A program made the translations under genes and the position numbers. Shown here one piece after another: positions 26,623 to 32,922 of a stretch of 64,000 nt of DNA. The notes beneath the pieces are model-generated. The model worked only from the letters and a program-made list of their open reading frames with translations, ran no database searches and was not told the DNA's origin. Source of the stretch: a virus; IMG/VR virus record IMGVR_UViG_3300042473_001540, positions 1 through 64,000 of that record. One strand, written 5' to 3'. Every line of letters begins with the position of its first letter. Positions within the stretch are counted from its first letter, which is position 1.

Positions 26623-26892
26623 ATAGGACTGACGATGGTCCTCCCTCAAGGGTTCGAGTACATGGTTGGGTTAGCGTCCAACTTGCAGCAATGTGCGAAA
26701 TCACAGCGTCCTCTGGAGCTGGGTGTAATGCCCAGATAGGCAGCCGGTTAAGCCGAACAAGCCGGTATATCATACGCAGACACGGCGCTGCATGGTTGCT
26801 ACAAGGAACATTTTGAGAGAATGGTGTGTAGGGATAGACAAGCGCGACGCCCAGGGTTGGCCAACTTATGAGACGTGAACCGTTTCCGCACC
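26623..26892 (+). ncRNA. Tandem structured RNA, copy A
   Basis: Conserved core 26623-26770. Hairpins GGAC..GTCC, GTTGG(GTTAGCGT)CCAAC (26665-26682) and CTGGG(TGTAATG)CCCAG (26719-26735) are followed by CAGCCGGTTAAG..CGAA. Every stem has a counterpart with changed but still paired bases in copy B. No open frame explains it. The last hairpin has T-arm geometry (5-bp stem, 7-base loop), so a tRNA-derived origin is possible. Confidence 0.6.
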
Positions 26893-26897
26893 AGCAA

Positions 26898-27112
26898 ATA
26901 GGACTGCCCATGGTCCTCCTGAAAAGGTTTGAGAACATGCCTGGAGTTTATCGCCTAGGTAGTAACAATGTTTGAAATTTACAGAGGTCTCTGGTGCTAC
27001 GTGTAACTCGTAGATAGTCAGCCGGTTAAGACGAAAAGCCGGAGTATTTGTTGTTACCTACTCTTTACTGGGGTGTCATTCAAGTCTAGAGACGTGTGCA
27101 GCCAGCGTCAAA
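26898..27112 (+). ncRNA. Tandem structured RNA, copy B
   Basis: Starts ATAGGACTG as copy A. Hairpins GGAC..GTCC, CCTGG/CTAGG (26940-26959) and CTACG(TGTAACT)CGTAG (26997-27013) occupy the same positions. The pairs CTGGG/CCCAG versus CTACG/CGTAG are compensatory changes. The core ends near 27048; GAGACGTG occurs in both tails. Confidence 0.6.
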
Positions 27113-27126
27113 CTATAAATATCCTT

Positions 27127-27489
27127 ATGTTGATATTTGAAGTTTTGGCGCCAGCGAACACAAGACTGGAATTGGGAAAACAACTACAAAGTATTTTAGA
27201 TGCTGTGCGTGGTCCAGAAAACAGCCGGGTCAAGTTAACCAAACATCTTCTAGATAAAATGTTACAATACAATATTCGTGCCAGTAATGTTGCAGCTATG
27301 GTAAAAAAAGCTTTTCGATTCCACAATCGCCCGTTGGCTGAACTGGGAACAAACAACAGAATCATATTGCGGAAAACAGATAAAACTGGCTTGGTGGTAG
27401 TCAAAAACACACACGGTGATTATGTGCTGGCTACTATTGACCCCAATTTGTATAACGTTAAAAATCCCAGTCCAGAACTGCGTGTGTAG
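27127..27489 (+). CDS. Hypothetical protein
   Basis: 120 residues from ATG at 27127 (MLIFEVLAPANTRLELGKQL). An N-terminal helix is followed by a KLTKHLLDKMLQYNI segment and a beta-rich end (LRKTDKTGLVVVKNTHGDYV). This resembles small 'DUF4258-like' toxin folds only loosely. TATAAATATCC just before the start could be a late-type promoter. Confidence 0.55.
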   Translation: MLIFEVLAPANTRLELGKQLQSILDAVRGPENSRVKLTKHLLDKMLQYNIRASNVAAMVKKAFRFHNRPLAELGTNNRIILRKTDKTGLVVVKNTHGDYVLATIDPNLYNVKNPSPELRV

Positions 27490-27517
27490 TTGACAGTTTC
27501 CTTCTCTCATATATAAT
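27490..27517 (+). promoter_or_regulatory. Sigma70-type promoter of lipoprotein gene
   Basis: TTGACA, 16 bases, TATAAT; predicted leader of about 165 nt with strong structure. Confidence 0.7.
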
Positions 27518-27577
27518 TGAAAATAGATAGATATTTGGCCTGCTTTATATGCAGTCCTACAGCAGGTATTGAGTGCT

Positions 27578-27658
27578 CTGCCCAAAAGCGTTGCACCGTA
27601 CACAAATTCAAATGAATTTGTGGGTTTTGGGCAGGAAGGGGAGTGTGCAACCTCCCTG
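27578..27658 (+). promoter_or_regulatory. Structured leader with predicted pseudoknot
   Basis: CTGCCCAAAA pairs with TTTTGGGCAG, enclosing a 9-bp hairpin CACAAATTC/GAATTTGTG. A second hairpin AGGGGAG/CTCCCT follows. Its loop TGTGCAAC is complementary to GTTGCAC in the internal loop of the first, allowing a kissing interaction. Located between promoter and lipoprotein start. Confidence 0.5.
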
Positions 27659-27690
27659 AGAGATTTTTGTTTGAGTGGAAGGAACTCAAA

Positions 27691-27885
27691 ATGACACGAC
27701 TGTTACCAATTGTTGCTTTGTTGGGCCTATTGATTGGCTGTGCACCCGCACCCTACTATTCCGATCACCGATCTGGCTACAGCACATACCCGCGACACTA
27801 TGGTCCTCCAACACCAGTGTGTCATTACACTAGCTATTATGACAGATATCAGCGTCGCCACGTCACTGTCCGACGCTGTCACTAG
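27691..27885 (+). CDS. Small lipoprotein, Tyr/His-rich
   Basis: 64 residues from ATG after AAGGAACTCAAA. Signal MTRLLPIVALLGLLIGCAPA with lipobox LIGC. The mature part is rich in Tyr, His, Arg and Pro (YYDRYQRRHVTVRRCH). It is probably exported to the outer membrane; possible superinfection exclusion or envelope role (inference). Its long structured leader suggests regulated expression. Confidence 0.6.
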   Translation: MTRLLPIVALLGLLIGCAPAPYYSDHRSGYSTYPRHYGPPTPVCHYTSYYDRYQRRHVTVRRCH

Positions 27886-27890
27886 ATTTA

Positions 27891-27966
27891 GGGCCATGTT
27901 GGACACCCCACTGGAAAACCCACAGTGGACGATGACGGGGTCTGGGATCATCTCCCAGGTGGTCCA
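27891..27966 (+). other. tRNA-like 76-base element
   Basis: GGGCCAT can pair with GTGGTCC, a 5-bp/7-base T-arm-like hairpin CTGGG(ATCATCT)CCCAG follows, and CCACTG/CAGTGG forms a central arm, but the D-arm is missing and the central loop is too large for an anticodon. Either a decayed tRNA or a tRNA-like RNA. Confidence 0.3.
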
Positions 27967-27988
27967 CTAAGTTTTCATTTACGAGTTA

Positions 27989-28063
27989 CTGGGTGTAGCT
28001 CAGAAGCAGAGCGCTGGTTTTGGGAACCAGAGGCCAGGATTGCGAAATTCCTCACCCGGACCA
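27989..28063 (+). tRNA. tRNA-Pro (TGG)
   Basis: Acceptor CTGGGTG/CACCCGG, anticodon loop TTTGGGA in CTGGT/ACCAG, CCA encoded. T-loop TGCGAAA departs from TTCRANN. Confidence 0.8.
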
Positions 28064-28075
28064 CTTTTTACCTAT

Positions 28076-28164
28076 GAGCAGCTTCCCCCACACCGGTCTG
28101 TAAAACCGACGCCTTTCAAAACAGTGGGGAATTGAGGCGAGGGGAGAGTTACCCTGGTTGCTCA
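28076..28164 (+). tRNA. tRNA-Tyr (GTA), enlarged variable arm
   Basis: Acceptor GAGCAGC/GTTGCTC, loop CTGTAAA in CGGT/ACCG. The variable region is about 30 bases (CGCCT..AGGCG stem), longer than usual. The T-loop is non-canonical (AGAGTTA). Confidence 0.7.
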
Positions 28165-28180
28165 AAACTCTAAATAGCCT

Positions 28181-28305
28181 TGTAGATAAGGTATCTACAA
28201 ACATTTGAAAAATCAAAGGAAACCTAAAATGCCAAGTGGCAGTATACAGCCGTCAATTTAGGGTTCTCAAGTCTCCTAAGTTGACGGCAATAGTAGGAGA
28301 CAGCT
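28181..28305 (+). promoter_or_regulatory. Leader with anti-Shine-Dalgarno switch before iron-permease-like gene
   Basis: After a TTGTAGAT/ATCTACAA hairpin comes a leader frame (28229-28261). GCCGTCAA (28249-28256) pairs with TTGACGGC (28281-28288), holding GTCTCCTA (28271-28278) in the loop. GTCTCCTA is perfectly complementary to TAGGAGAC (28294-28301), the ribosome site of the gene at 28306. The leader frame stops just after the first arm, so its translation can disrupt the outer stem. This is a typical layout for translational control. Confidence 0.6.
28229..28261 (+). CDS. 10-residue leader peptide MPSGSIQPSI
   Basis: ATG preceded by AAAGGAAACCT at ideal distance; stop TAG lies just after the 5' arm of the regulatory stem. 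Translation of it would overlap the switch described for this leader. A cis-acting leader peptide is inferred. Confidence 0.45.
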   Translation: MPSGSIQPSI

Positions 28306-28623
28306 ATGCGTAAATTTATCAAGAATAGGTTTGAGATTTTGGCTGAGTGGATCAGCGCCAATTTGGGTCACCCATATGCGTTTTTGAGCGCAGCAGGTTC
28401 AGTTGTATTATGGGCCTTGCTGGGGCCAGTGTTTGGATTCAGTGACACATGGCAGCTGGTAATCAATACCAGCACAACCATTGTTACGTTTTTGATGGTG
28501 TTCCTATTGCAGAACACTGGCAATAGAGGCATCAAAGAAATGGACGAGCGTATCAAAAGTCTGGAGCGGCAAAACAATCAATTGCTGACGGAGATACGTG
28601 CAATGGTTCACACCAAAGTTTAA
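28306..28623 (+). CDS. Low-affinity iron permease family-like membrane protein
   Basis: 105 residues. The block GHPYAFLSAAGSVVLWALLG followed by GFSDTWQLVINTSTTIVTF and MVFLLQNTGNRG is characteristic of the bacterial family named after yeast low-affinity iron permease (two membrane helices, then a cytoplasmic helix KEMDERIKSLERQ). True transport function in bacteria is uncertain. It is an auxiliary gene of host origin, with a switch-like leader. Ser tRNA starts directly after its stop. Confidence 0.82.
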   Translation: MRKFIKNRFEILAEWISANLGHPYAFLSAAGSVVLWALLGPVFGFSDTWQLVINTSTTIVTFLMVFLLQNTGNRGIKEMDERIKSLERQNNQLLTEIRAMVHTKV

Positions 28624-28713
28624 GGAAGTGTGGCAGAGCGGCTCTAATGCACTGGTCTTGAAAACCAGCGAAGGCAGGAATGTCTTCCGTGGGTTCGAAT
28701 CCCACCACTTCCG
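28624..28713 (+). tRNA. tRNA-Ser (TGA)
   Basis: Acceptor GGAAGTG/CACTTCC, anticodon TGA in CTGGT/ACCAG, long variable arm, T-loop TTCGAAT, G73. Reads UCA codons. Confidence 0.9.
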
Positions 28714-28717
28714 TTCG

Positions 28718-28747
28718 TTGACACAGCCTAGTGGACGCCCATATAAT
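28718..28747 (+). promoter_or_regulatory. Sigma70-type promoter, leaderless arrangement
   Basis: TTGACA, 18 bases, TATAAT; the ATG at 28753 lies five bases beyond the -10 box. Confidence 0.65.
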
Positions 28748-28752
28748 TGAGA

Positions 28753-29007
28753 ATGAATATCACTTCTACTAGAGTGGCTCCCACAAGTGAGGAAATCACT
28801 GCTGCAAGAAAATGGGTTCGAAAACAGTTTCCCTATGCACTTGCGCCATCGTATAGTCCAGGACAAGGCCATTTGATGTTCAGGTTCATGGAAGAAACTT
28901 TTGGTCCTTGTGACGTCTGCTGGACCTATCTTGAGCCAGAAGTGTTGTTTAAAACAGAAGAAGATCGAGCAGCATTTTTACTCAGCTGGGGAAAATGGGA
29001 CGAATAG
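28753..29007 (+). CDS. Small FxLxW-family protein
   Basis: 84 residues. C terminus ..FKTEEDRAAFLLSWGKWDE matches the closing pattern (acidic/polar, then F-x-L-x-W) of the small proteins at 47.9-50.0 kb. The N terminus resembles none. No domain known to me; the shared end could be a helix packing on a beta-strand. Message probably leaderless. Confidence 0.55.
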   Translation: MNITSTRVAPTSEEITAARKWVRKQFPYALAPSYSPGQGHLMFRFMEETFGPCDVCWTYLEPEVLFKTEEDRAAFLLSWGKWDE

Positions 29008-29059
29008 CCTGCATGGATCATTTGCAGCTAGCAAGATGCTGCTATATACTATGTACTGT

Positions 29060-29222
29060 GCCGGATTAGCTCATTTGGTAGAGCAATTGATTTTTCCGTG
29101 GCGGGATAATGCCACCAACTGGTGAATAAATTTACCAGTTGTTTGTGGGCAACACTGGCCTAAAGCCAGTACGCCAAATGGTAATCAATAGGTGGTCAGT
29201 TCGAAACTGACATCCGGCACCA
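29060..29222 (+). tRNA. tRNA-Lys (TTT) with 87-base insertion in the anticodon loop
   Basis: Acceptor GCCGGAT/ATCCGGC, D-arm GCTCATTTGGTAGAGC, anticodon stem ATTGA/TCAAT, T-loop TTCGAAA, A73 and CCA are canonical. The loop reads TTTTT, then 87 bases (29096-29182), then AA; removing the insert gives a 76-nt tRNA with loop TTTTTAA. The insert folds into three perfect hairpins: GTGGC/GCCAC, AACTGGT/ACCAGTT and ACTGGC/GCCAGT. It is far shorter than a group I intron. Whether it is removed is unknown. Confidence 0.75.
29096..29182 (+). other. Three-hairpin insertion in tRNA-Lys anticodon loop
   Basis: Hairpins at 29098-29115, 29117-29140 and 29154-29170. No frame and no group I or II core seen. 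Junction ambiguity of one T at either end. Confidence 0.65.
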
Positions 29223-29241
29223 TAATTGAAAGGCAGCAACA

Positions 29242-29823
29242 ATGCAACAGCTTCAAACCTACAGCAATCTCATTTGGAGTTTTGATGGGGCTATGAGCGA
29301 CAGTCTTTGCAGTCTGTTACAGGACCACATGAGCCTTTTAAAATTCAGTAATCAACCCAGTATTGATGGTCGCATGCCTTGGGAAGACCAAGACGACTTG
29401 CCTTATAACCAAATACAAGACATCACAGTCAAACGTGCTATAGAGGCGTATCGCTTCACCTGTAGTCAGTTGGTATATCAAGTCACAAGGCAATTTGCCT
29501 ACCCCAACTACACTGACTTAGTGCTGTGGCGGCCTGGACGACAAATGCATGAACACAAAGACAATGGTTACACTGACGACAGCAATCTCCGTCCTCGAGT
29601 TTGGTCATCTGTTACCTATCTCAACGACGACTATCAAGGCGGAGTGACGTTTATAAAAAATGAACGTGGTGAATACTATAGCTCAGCACCTCGTAAGGGG
29701 CGGATAGTGATTTTTGCCAGTGATGACCGTTGCACGCATGGTGTCACACCTGTTGAGGGTGGGAACAGATTTACGTTAAGTATTTGGTTCGCAACTGATC
29801 CCTACGCTCTTGAGCGCACTTGA
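29242..29823 (+). CDS. 2-oxoglutarate/Fe(II)-dependent oxygenase
   Basis: 193 residues. Double-stranded beta-helix signature: HEHKDNG (HxD, about residue 110), a WSSVTYLNDDYQGGVTFI strand block, and CTHGVTPVEGGNRFTLSIWF with the distal His and the Arg that binds 2-oxoglutarate. This is the prolyl-4-hydroxylase-like type common in T4-like cyanophages. Substrate could be a protein residue or nucleobase. It follows a tRNA and precedes smr. Confidence 0.82.
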   Translation: MQQLQTYSNLIWSFDGAMSDSLCSLLQDHMSLLKFSNQPSIDGRMPWEDQDDLPYNQIQDITVKRAIEAYRFTCSQLVYQVTRQFAYPNYTDLVLWRPGRQMHEHKDNGYTDDSNLRPRVWSSVTYLNDDYQGGVTFIKNERGEYYSSAPRKGRIVIFASDDRCTHGVTPVEGGNRFTLSIWFATDPYALERT

Positions 29824-29832
29824 CTTCAACTC

Positions 29833-30183
29833 ATGCCACTACGAGACGAGGACAAGAAGCTGTGGCAACAGGTGATGCAAGGGGTTAAGCCATTAACCAC
29901 TGCAACTCAAGTCCCCTTGCCTCAGTCTCTCCCAAAAACAAGTTCGTCATACCATAATCCCCTTCACACTTGGGATTTACATGGCATGACCTTGAGCGAA
30001 GCCTATCAAAGAACTATTGAACAAGTGTCAAACAAACATTTTCCCAGTCTAACCTTCATCACTGGCAAAAGTGGATTGATGCAACAGGAATTTTCACATT
30101 GGTTGGAGAAGAATCCAGCTGTGCAGCGTGTGGAAAGTTTGCCAGGTGGTGGGGCCTTCCGGGTGTATCTCAAGAAAAAATAA
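29833..30183 (+). CDS. smr: Smr-domain protein (MutS2 C-terminal-like nuclease)
   Basis: 116 residues. HTWDLHGMTLSEAYQRT (LDLHGxT), FITGKSGLMQQEFSHWL (TGxG-like) and GGGAFRVYLKKK are the Smr motifs in order. Smr domains nick DNA or cut RNA, in bacteria often on stalled ribosomes (SmrB). Given the many translation genes here an RNA role is possible. The stop is directly followed by the Gly tRNA. Confidence 0.83.
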   Translation: MPLRDEDKKLWQQVMQGVKPLTTATQVPLPQSLPKTSSSYHNPLHTWDLHGMTLSEAYQRTIEQVSNKHFPSLTFITGKSGLMQQEFSHWLEKNPAVQRVESLPGGGAFRVYLKKK

Positions 30184-30257
30184 GCAGGTATGGTGTAATA
30201 GGAACTCAGTGCGTTGCCAACGCACAGTCGCCGGAGCGTTACCGGCTACCTGCTCCA
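30184..30257 (+). tRNA. tRNA-Gly (GCC), non-canonical T-loop
   Basis: Acceptor GCAGGTA/TACCTGC, anticodon GCC in GCGTT/AACGC, CCA encoded. T-arm GCCGG(AGCGTTA)CCGGC lacks TTC. Begins with the base after the smr stop codon. Confidence 0.75.
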
Positions 30258-30305
30258 AACTTCCTTCTGTAAATATCCCAAACTGTTTACAGAAAGGACA
30301 AAAAA

Positions 30306-30698
30306 ATGGAAATAGTTGTAACGCGTCAACCCTCAGCCAATGGCTGCACAATTGGCACCATGAACATTGACGGAGCATTTGAATGCTACACTCTAGAGGA
30401 TGTGGTTCGTCCCAACGGAGAAAAAGTCTATGGCCAAACTGCTATCCCTGAGGGTCGCTATCAAATCAAGCTGACCATGAGCAACAGATTCAAGATTGTG
30501 TTGCCACTGTTGGAAAACGTACCAAACTTTGAGGGTGTGAGAATACATCCAGGCAACACAGCAGCTGACACTGATGGATGCATATTGGTGGGTCAAACCA
30601 AAACTAGCAACAGCATTGGATCAAGCCGAGTGGCTTTTGACAAGTTGTTTTCACGATTGCAGGCCCACAAGGGAGAAATTTGGCTCACTGTAAAATAA
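30306..30698 (+). CDS. DUF5675 family protein
   Basis: 130 residues. The order YTLEDVVRPNGEKVYGQTAI, PEGRYQIKLTMSNRFKIVLP, LENVPNFEGVRIHPGN and DTDGCILVGQT is the DUF5675 signature, a beta-fold found in phages and often near lysis genes. His and Cys in RIHPGN..DTDGC resemble the L,D-transpeptidase/catalytic layout, but activity is unproven. RBS AGAAAGGAC. Confidence 0.8.
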   Translation: MEIVVTRQPSANGCTIGTMNIDGAFECYTLEDVVRPNGEKVYGQTAIPEGRYQIKLTMSNRFKIVLPLLENVPNFEGVRIHPGNTAADTDGCILVGQTKTSNSIGSSRVAFDKLFSRLQAHKGEIWLTVK

Positions 30699-30711
30699 GT
30701 TGGTTGCACGA

Positions 30712-30756
30712 CTCCTTTTGTTTGTTTAGACTTCAACTCTGAACTTACAAAAGGAG
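30712..30756 (+). promoter_or_regulatory. Ribosome-site-sequestering hairpin before transporter gene
   Basis: CTCCTTTTGT pairs perfectly with ACAAAAGGAG, whose AAGGAG is the ribosome site of the TTG start at 30764. The 25-base loop could hold a pseudoknot or ligand pocket. I could not match it to known preQ1 riboswitches. Confidence 0.5.
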
Positions 30757-30763
30757 AAGTTTT

Positions 30764-31390
30764 TTGTTCAATTTACAAGCTATTGATCGAAGTTTGTTGT
30801 GGAAGCTGGTGTGTTTCCACACATTTGTAATTGCTCTCAGCAATTATCTAGTGACAATCAAATTTTCAATGTTTGGATTGCCGCTAACCTGGGCTGCATT
30901 TACTTTCCCACTTATTGTGGTGGCAACTGACTTAACTGTGCGGTTGGTTAACAAAGAAAATGCACGAGCTATTGTTAGTGCAGCTTTTGTGCCAGCAATT
31001 ATTGCCAGCATTGCTGTTGTGTATCTCAGCGGTGCTCCCTCAAGTGTGGCTTGGCGTATTGGCCTTGCATCTGGTGTTGCTTACCTCTTCAGTAACCTTA
31101 TGGACGTGTTTGTGTTTCAAAAGGTGAGAGAGCGACTTCAAATGTGGTTTTGGGCACCTGCCATCTCAGCTGTGTTTGCCAACATTGTAGACACCTTTGT
31201 GTTCTTTGCTGTAGCCTTTTACAACAGTGCTAACGCCTATATGGCAGCCAACTGGCACATTCTTGCATTGAATCAAACTGGAGCCAAGGTGCTGGTATCA
31301 GCAGCAGTGATTCTGCCCATTTATGGTGTGCTGTTGGCTTGGTTGCAAACCCGAGTTGAACGAGACATTATGGGGCCAACAGGCTCATAA
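30764..31390 (+). CDS. yhhQ: Queuosine precursor transporter (YhhQ/VUT family)
   Basis: 208 residues, about six membrane helices. Family pattern: ALSNYLVTIKFSMFGLPLTW, FTFPLIVVATDLTVRLVNKE, RIGLASGVAYLFSNLMDVF and a C-terminal ILPIYGVLLAWLQ. YhhQ imports the queuosine precursor preQ0/preQ1. Phages use such transporters for 7-deazaguanine DNA or tRNA modification. TTG start chosen because AAGGAG is well placed. No other queuosine gene is in this window. Confidence 0.85.
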   Translation: MFNLQAIDRSLLWKLVCFHTFVIALSNYLVTIKFSMFGLPLTWAAFTFPLIVVATDLTVRLVNKENARAIVSAAFVPAIIASIAVVYLSGAPSSVAWRIGLASGVAYLFSNLMDVFVFQKVRERLQMWFWAPAISAVFANIVDTFVFFAVAFYNSANAYMAANWHILALNQTGAKVLVSAAVILPIYGVLLAWLQTRVERDIMGPTGS

Positions 31391-31398
31391 AAGGTTTT

Positions 31399-31472
31399 CG
31401 TCCTGTAGCTCAACTGAATAGAGCATTTGAATCCTAGTCAAAAGGTTGCGAGTTTGAATCTCGCCAGGACGT
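31399..31472 (+). tRNA. tRNA-Arg (CCT)
   Basis: Acceptor CGTCCTG/CAGGACG, anticodon loop ATCCTAG in TTTGA/TCAAA, T-loop TTTGAAT. Its last base overlaps the -35 box of the next promoter. Confidence 0.8.
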
Positions 31473-31500
31473 TGACACAAACGGAAACTGTGTAATAATA
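31472..31500 (+). promoter_or_regulatory. Sigma70-type promoter of the cell wall hydrolase
   Basis: TTGACA, 17 bases, TAATAG. The leader to 31752 (about 250 bases) holds no gene; it contains CAGACGC/GCGTTTG, GGGCAAGCT/AGCTTGTCC, TTGACA/TGTCAA and GAAAG/CTTTC hairpins. Confidence 0.5.
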
Positions 31501-31752
31501 GTATAGATATCCATTGCAGGAAGGAATTTAAATACCTTTGATGCACAGACGCCAGTAACCTGCGTTTGTGAGGGCAAGCTGGGATTTTGAGCTTGTCCTG
31601 TGAGAGTGATCAAATTGTTCTCTCTCCAAAATCAAAATCGAGATTGACAAAAATGTCAACTTCGTATTTTGGCGTGAAAGTCTTGTGCTTTCATGCAAAA
31701 GTTGTCTCTGTCATTTTGACTGCGGCAATCCAAGAAAAGAAGGAGCATTGCT

Positions 31753-32301
31753 TTGAAAACTATCTTATGGCTAGCCTTTGCAGGGCTGCTGTTGATCATC
31801 AAGCCAGTAACCGCACAAACATACGGTTTCAACAGTTATACAGCACAACTTACAAGTGTTCAGCCTTTGACAGCTGATCCCAATAGTGTCAAGGAAATCA
31901 TTTGCATGAGCCTCAACATTTACCATGAGGCCCGGGGCACAAGCCTTGCCAATCAAATTGGCGTTGCACATGTAACCAGAAACCGGCACAAACAAAAGAA
32001 AATGAGCATTTGTGACGTAGTGTTTGAAAGAAAAGGGGCGTCAGCTCAATTTTCCTGGAGCAACAAACCAGGTGCCAAACAAAAGCGTCTTGAGATTGAA
32101 AGTTGGGACCGGGCACAAGAAATTGCCTACAGCGTTCTCTACACCAAAACTCACGACATCACAAAAGGTGCAACGTATTTTCACGAAAAAACCATACGTC
32201 CTGTTTGGGCTTCACGAGCTCGGGAAAAAACAGCCATTGGTGCACATGTTTTTATTCGACTGGAAGAAGTTGCTGAGGCTCGGCCAGTAACGTTGCCGTA
32301 A
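31753..32301 (+). CDS. Secreted cell wall hydrolase, SleB family
   Basis: 182 residues with TTG start after AGAAGGAGC. N-terminal signal (ILWLAFAGLLLIIKPVTAQ). Hydrolase_2 motifs: MSLNIYHEARGTSLANQIGV, AHVTRNR, CDVVFERKGASAQFSW, KGATYFHEKTIRPVWA and IGAHVFIR. The Glu in YHEARG is the presumed catalytic residue of this lytic transglycosylase-like fold. With its export signal it may serve as a signal-arrest or exported endolysin. A long structured leader suggests delayed expression. Confidence 0.85.
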   Translation: MKTILWLAFAGLLLIIKPVTAQTYGFNSYTAQLTSVQPLTADPNSVKEIICMSLNIYHEARGTSLANQIGVAHVTRNRHKQKKMSICDVVFERKGASAQFSWSNKPGAKQKRLEIESWDRAQEIAYSVLYTKTHDITKGATYFHEKTIRPVWASRAREKTAIGAHVFIRLEEVAEARPVTLP

Positions 32302-32316
32302 GCAACGCTACTGGTC

Positions 32317-32922
32317 TTACCATCTTGCATTATCCTCAAATCCAGCATCTTCTAGTTCTTTTTGACAATCAAACATGGCACGTTTGCCTTGTCCTGCGTA
32401 TTTGTTCAAGATTGTTTCAACAGTCGTGTGATTCATTGCTGACCGCAACGAGATACTTTTGGCTGCCAAACAACGGAGCAGTGGAAGAGTAGGCGTGTAA
32501 GGTATAGCCAAGTAATTGAGCTCTGAAGGCATACCTTGGAGTGAGGTTAATGGGTTGAGGTGACAACTAAAAAGATCACCAACACTGCTGGGAGCACCTT
32601 CCAGTGAAGTCAGTTGGTTGTTGAAGCATACGAAACTTCCAACCACATTCTTGGGTGCAGCTTTAAGTGAAATAAGTTGGTTACTTGAGCCTAAGAAACT
32701 TCCACCAACACTCTCTGGCGCCCCGTCCAGTGTGGTTAGTTGGTTGTAATCGCACTGGAAGTGTCCAAGAACACTCTTGAAACGCACAGGGAACTGGGGT
32801 AATTGTCTTTTAAGTATAACATTACCCTGGCAAGTGATCAACCCCTCAGGATCTATTGTGACTTGGCCTGTTGTTTTGAAATTAGCTTTCAACAAAGCCA
32901 TTACTTCTTTTTTGTCTACCAT
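32317..32922 (-). CDS. LRR-like array protein 1 (last in operon)
   Basis: 201 residues. N-terminal MVDKKEVMALLKANF, then units LTTLDGAPESVGGSFLGSSN, LISLKAAPKNVVGSFVCFNN, LTSLEGAPSSVGDLFSC, and tail KYAGQGKRAMFDCQKELED + AGFEDNARW. Start codon overlaps the previous stop in ATGGTAG. It is the promoter-distal member of a ten-gene minus operon and is convergent with the SleB gene. Confidence 0.85.
   Translation of the reverse strand: MVDKKEVMALLKANFKTTGQVTIDPEGLITCQGNVILKRQLPQFPVRFKSVLGHFQCDYNQLTTLDGAPESVGGSFLGSSNQLISLKAAPKNVVGSFVCFNNQLTSLEGAPSSVGDLFSCHLNPLTSLQGMPSELNYLAIPYTPTLPLLRCLAAKSISLRSAMNHTTVETILNKYAGQGKRAMFDCQKELEDAGFEDNARW

Noticed and set aside
26230-26938. Minus-strand frames through the tRNA and tandem RNA region
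   Set aside because: They overlap tRNA genes and structured RNAs on the other strand and have no start signals.
29096-29182. Group I intron in tRNA-Lys
   Set aside because: At 87 bases it is much too short, and no P3-P7 core or terminal G is recognisable.
30712-30763. Known preQ1-I or preQ1-II riboswitch
   Set aside because: The leader lacks the conserved loop and tail sequences I know for those classes; only a ribosome-site hairpin is supported.
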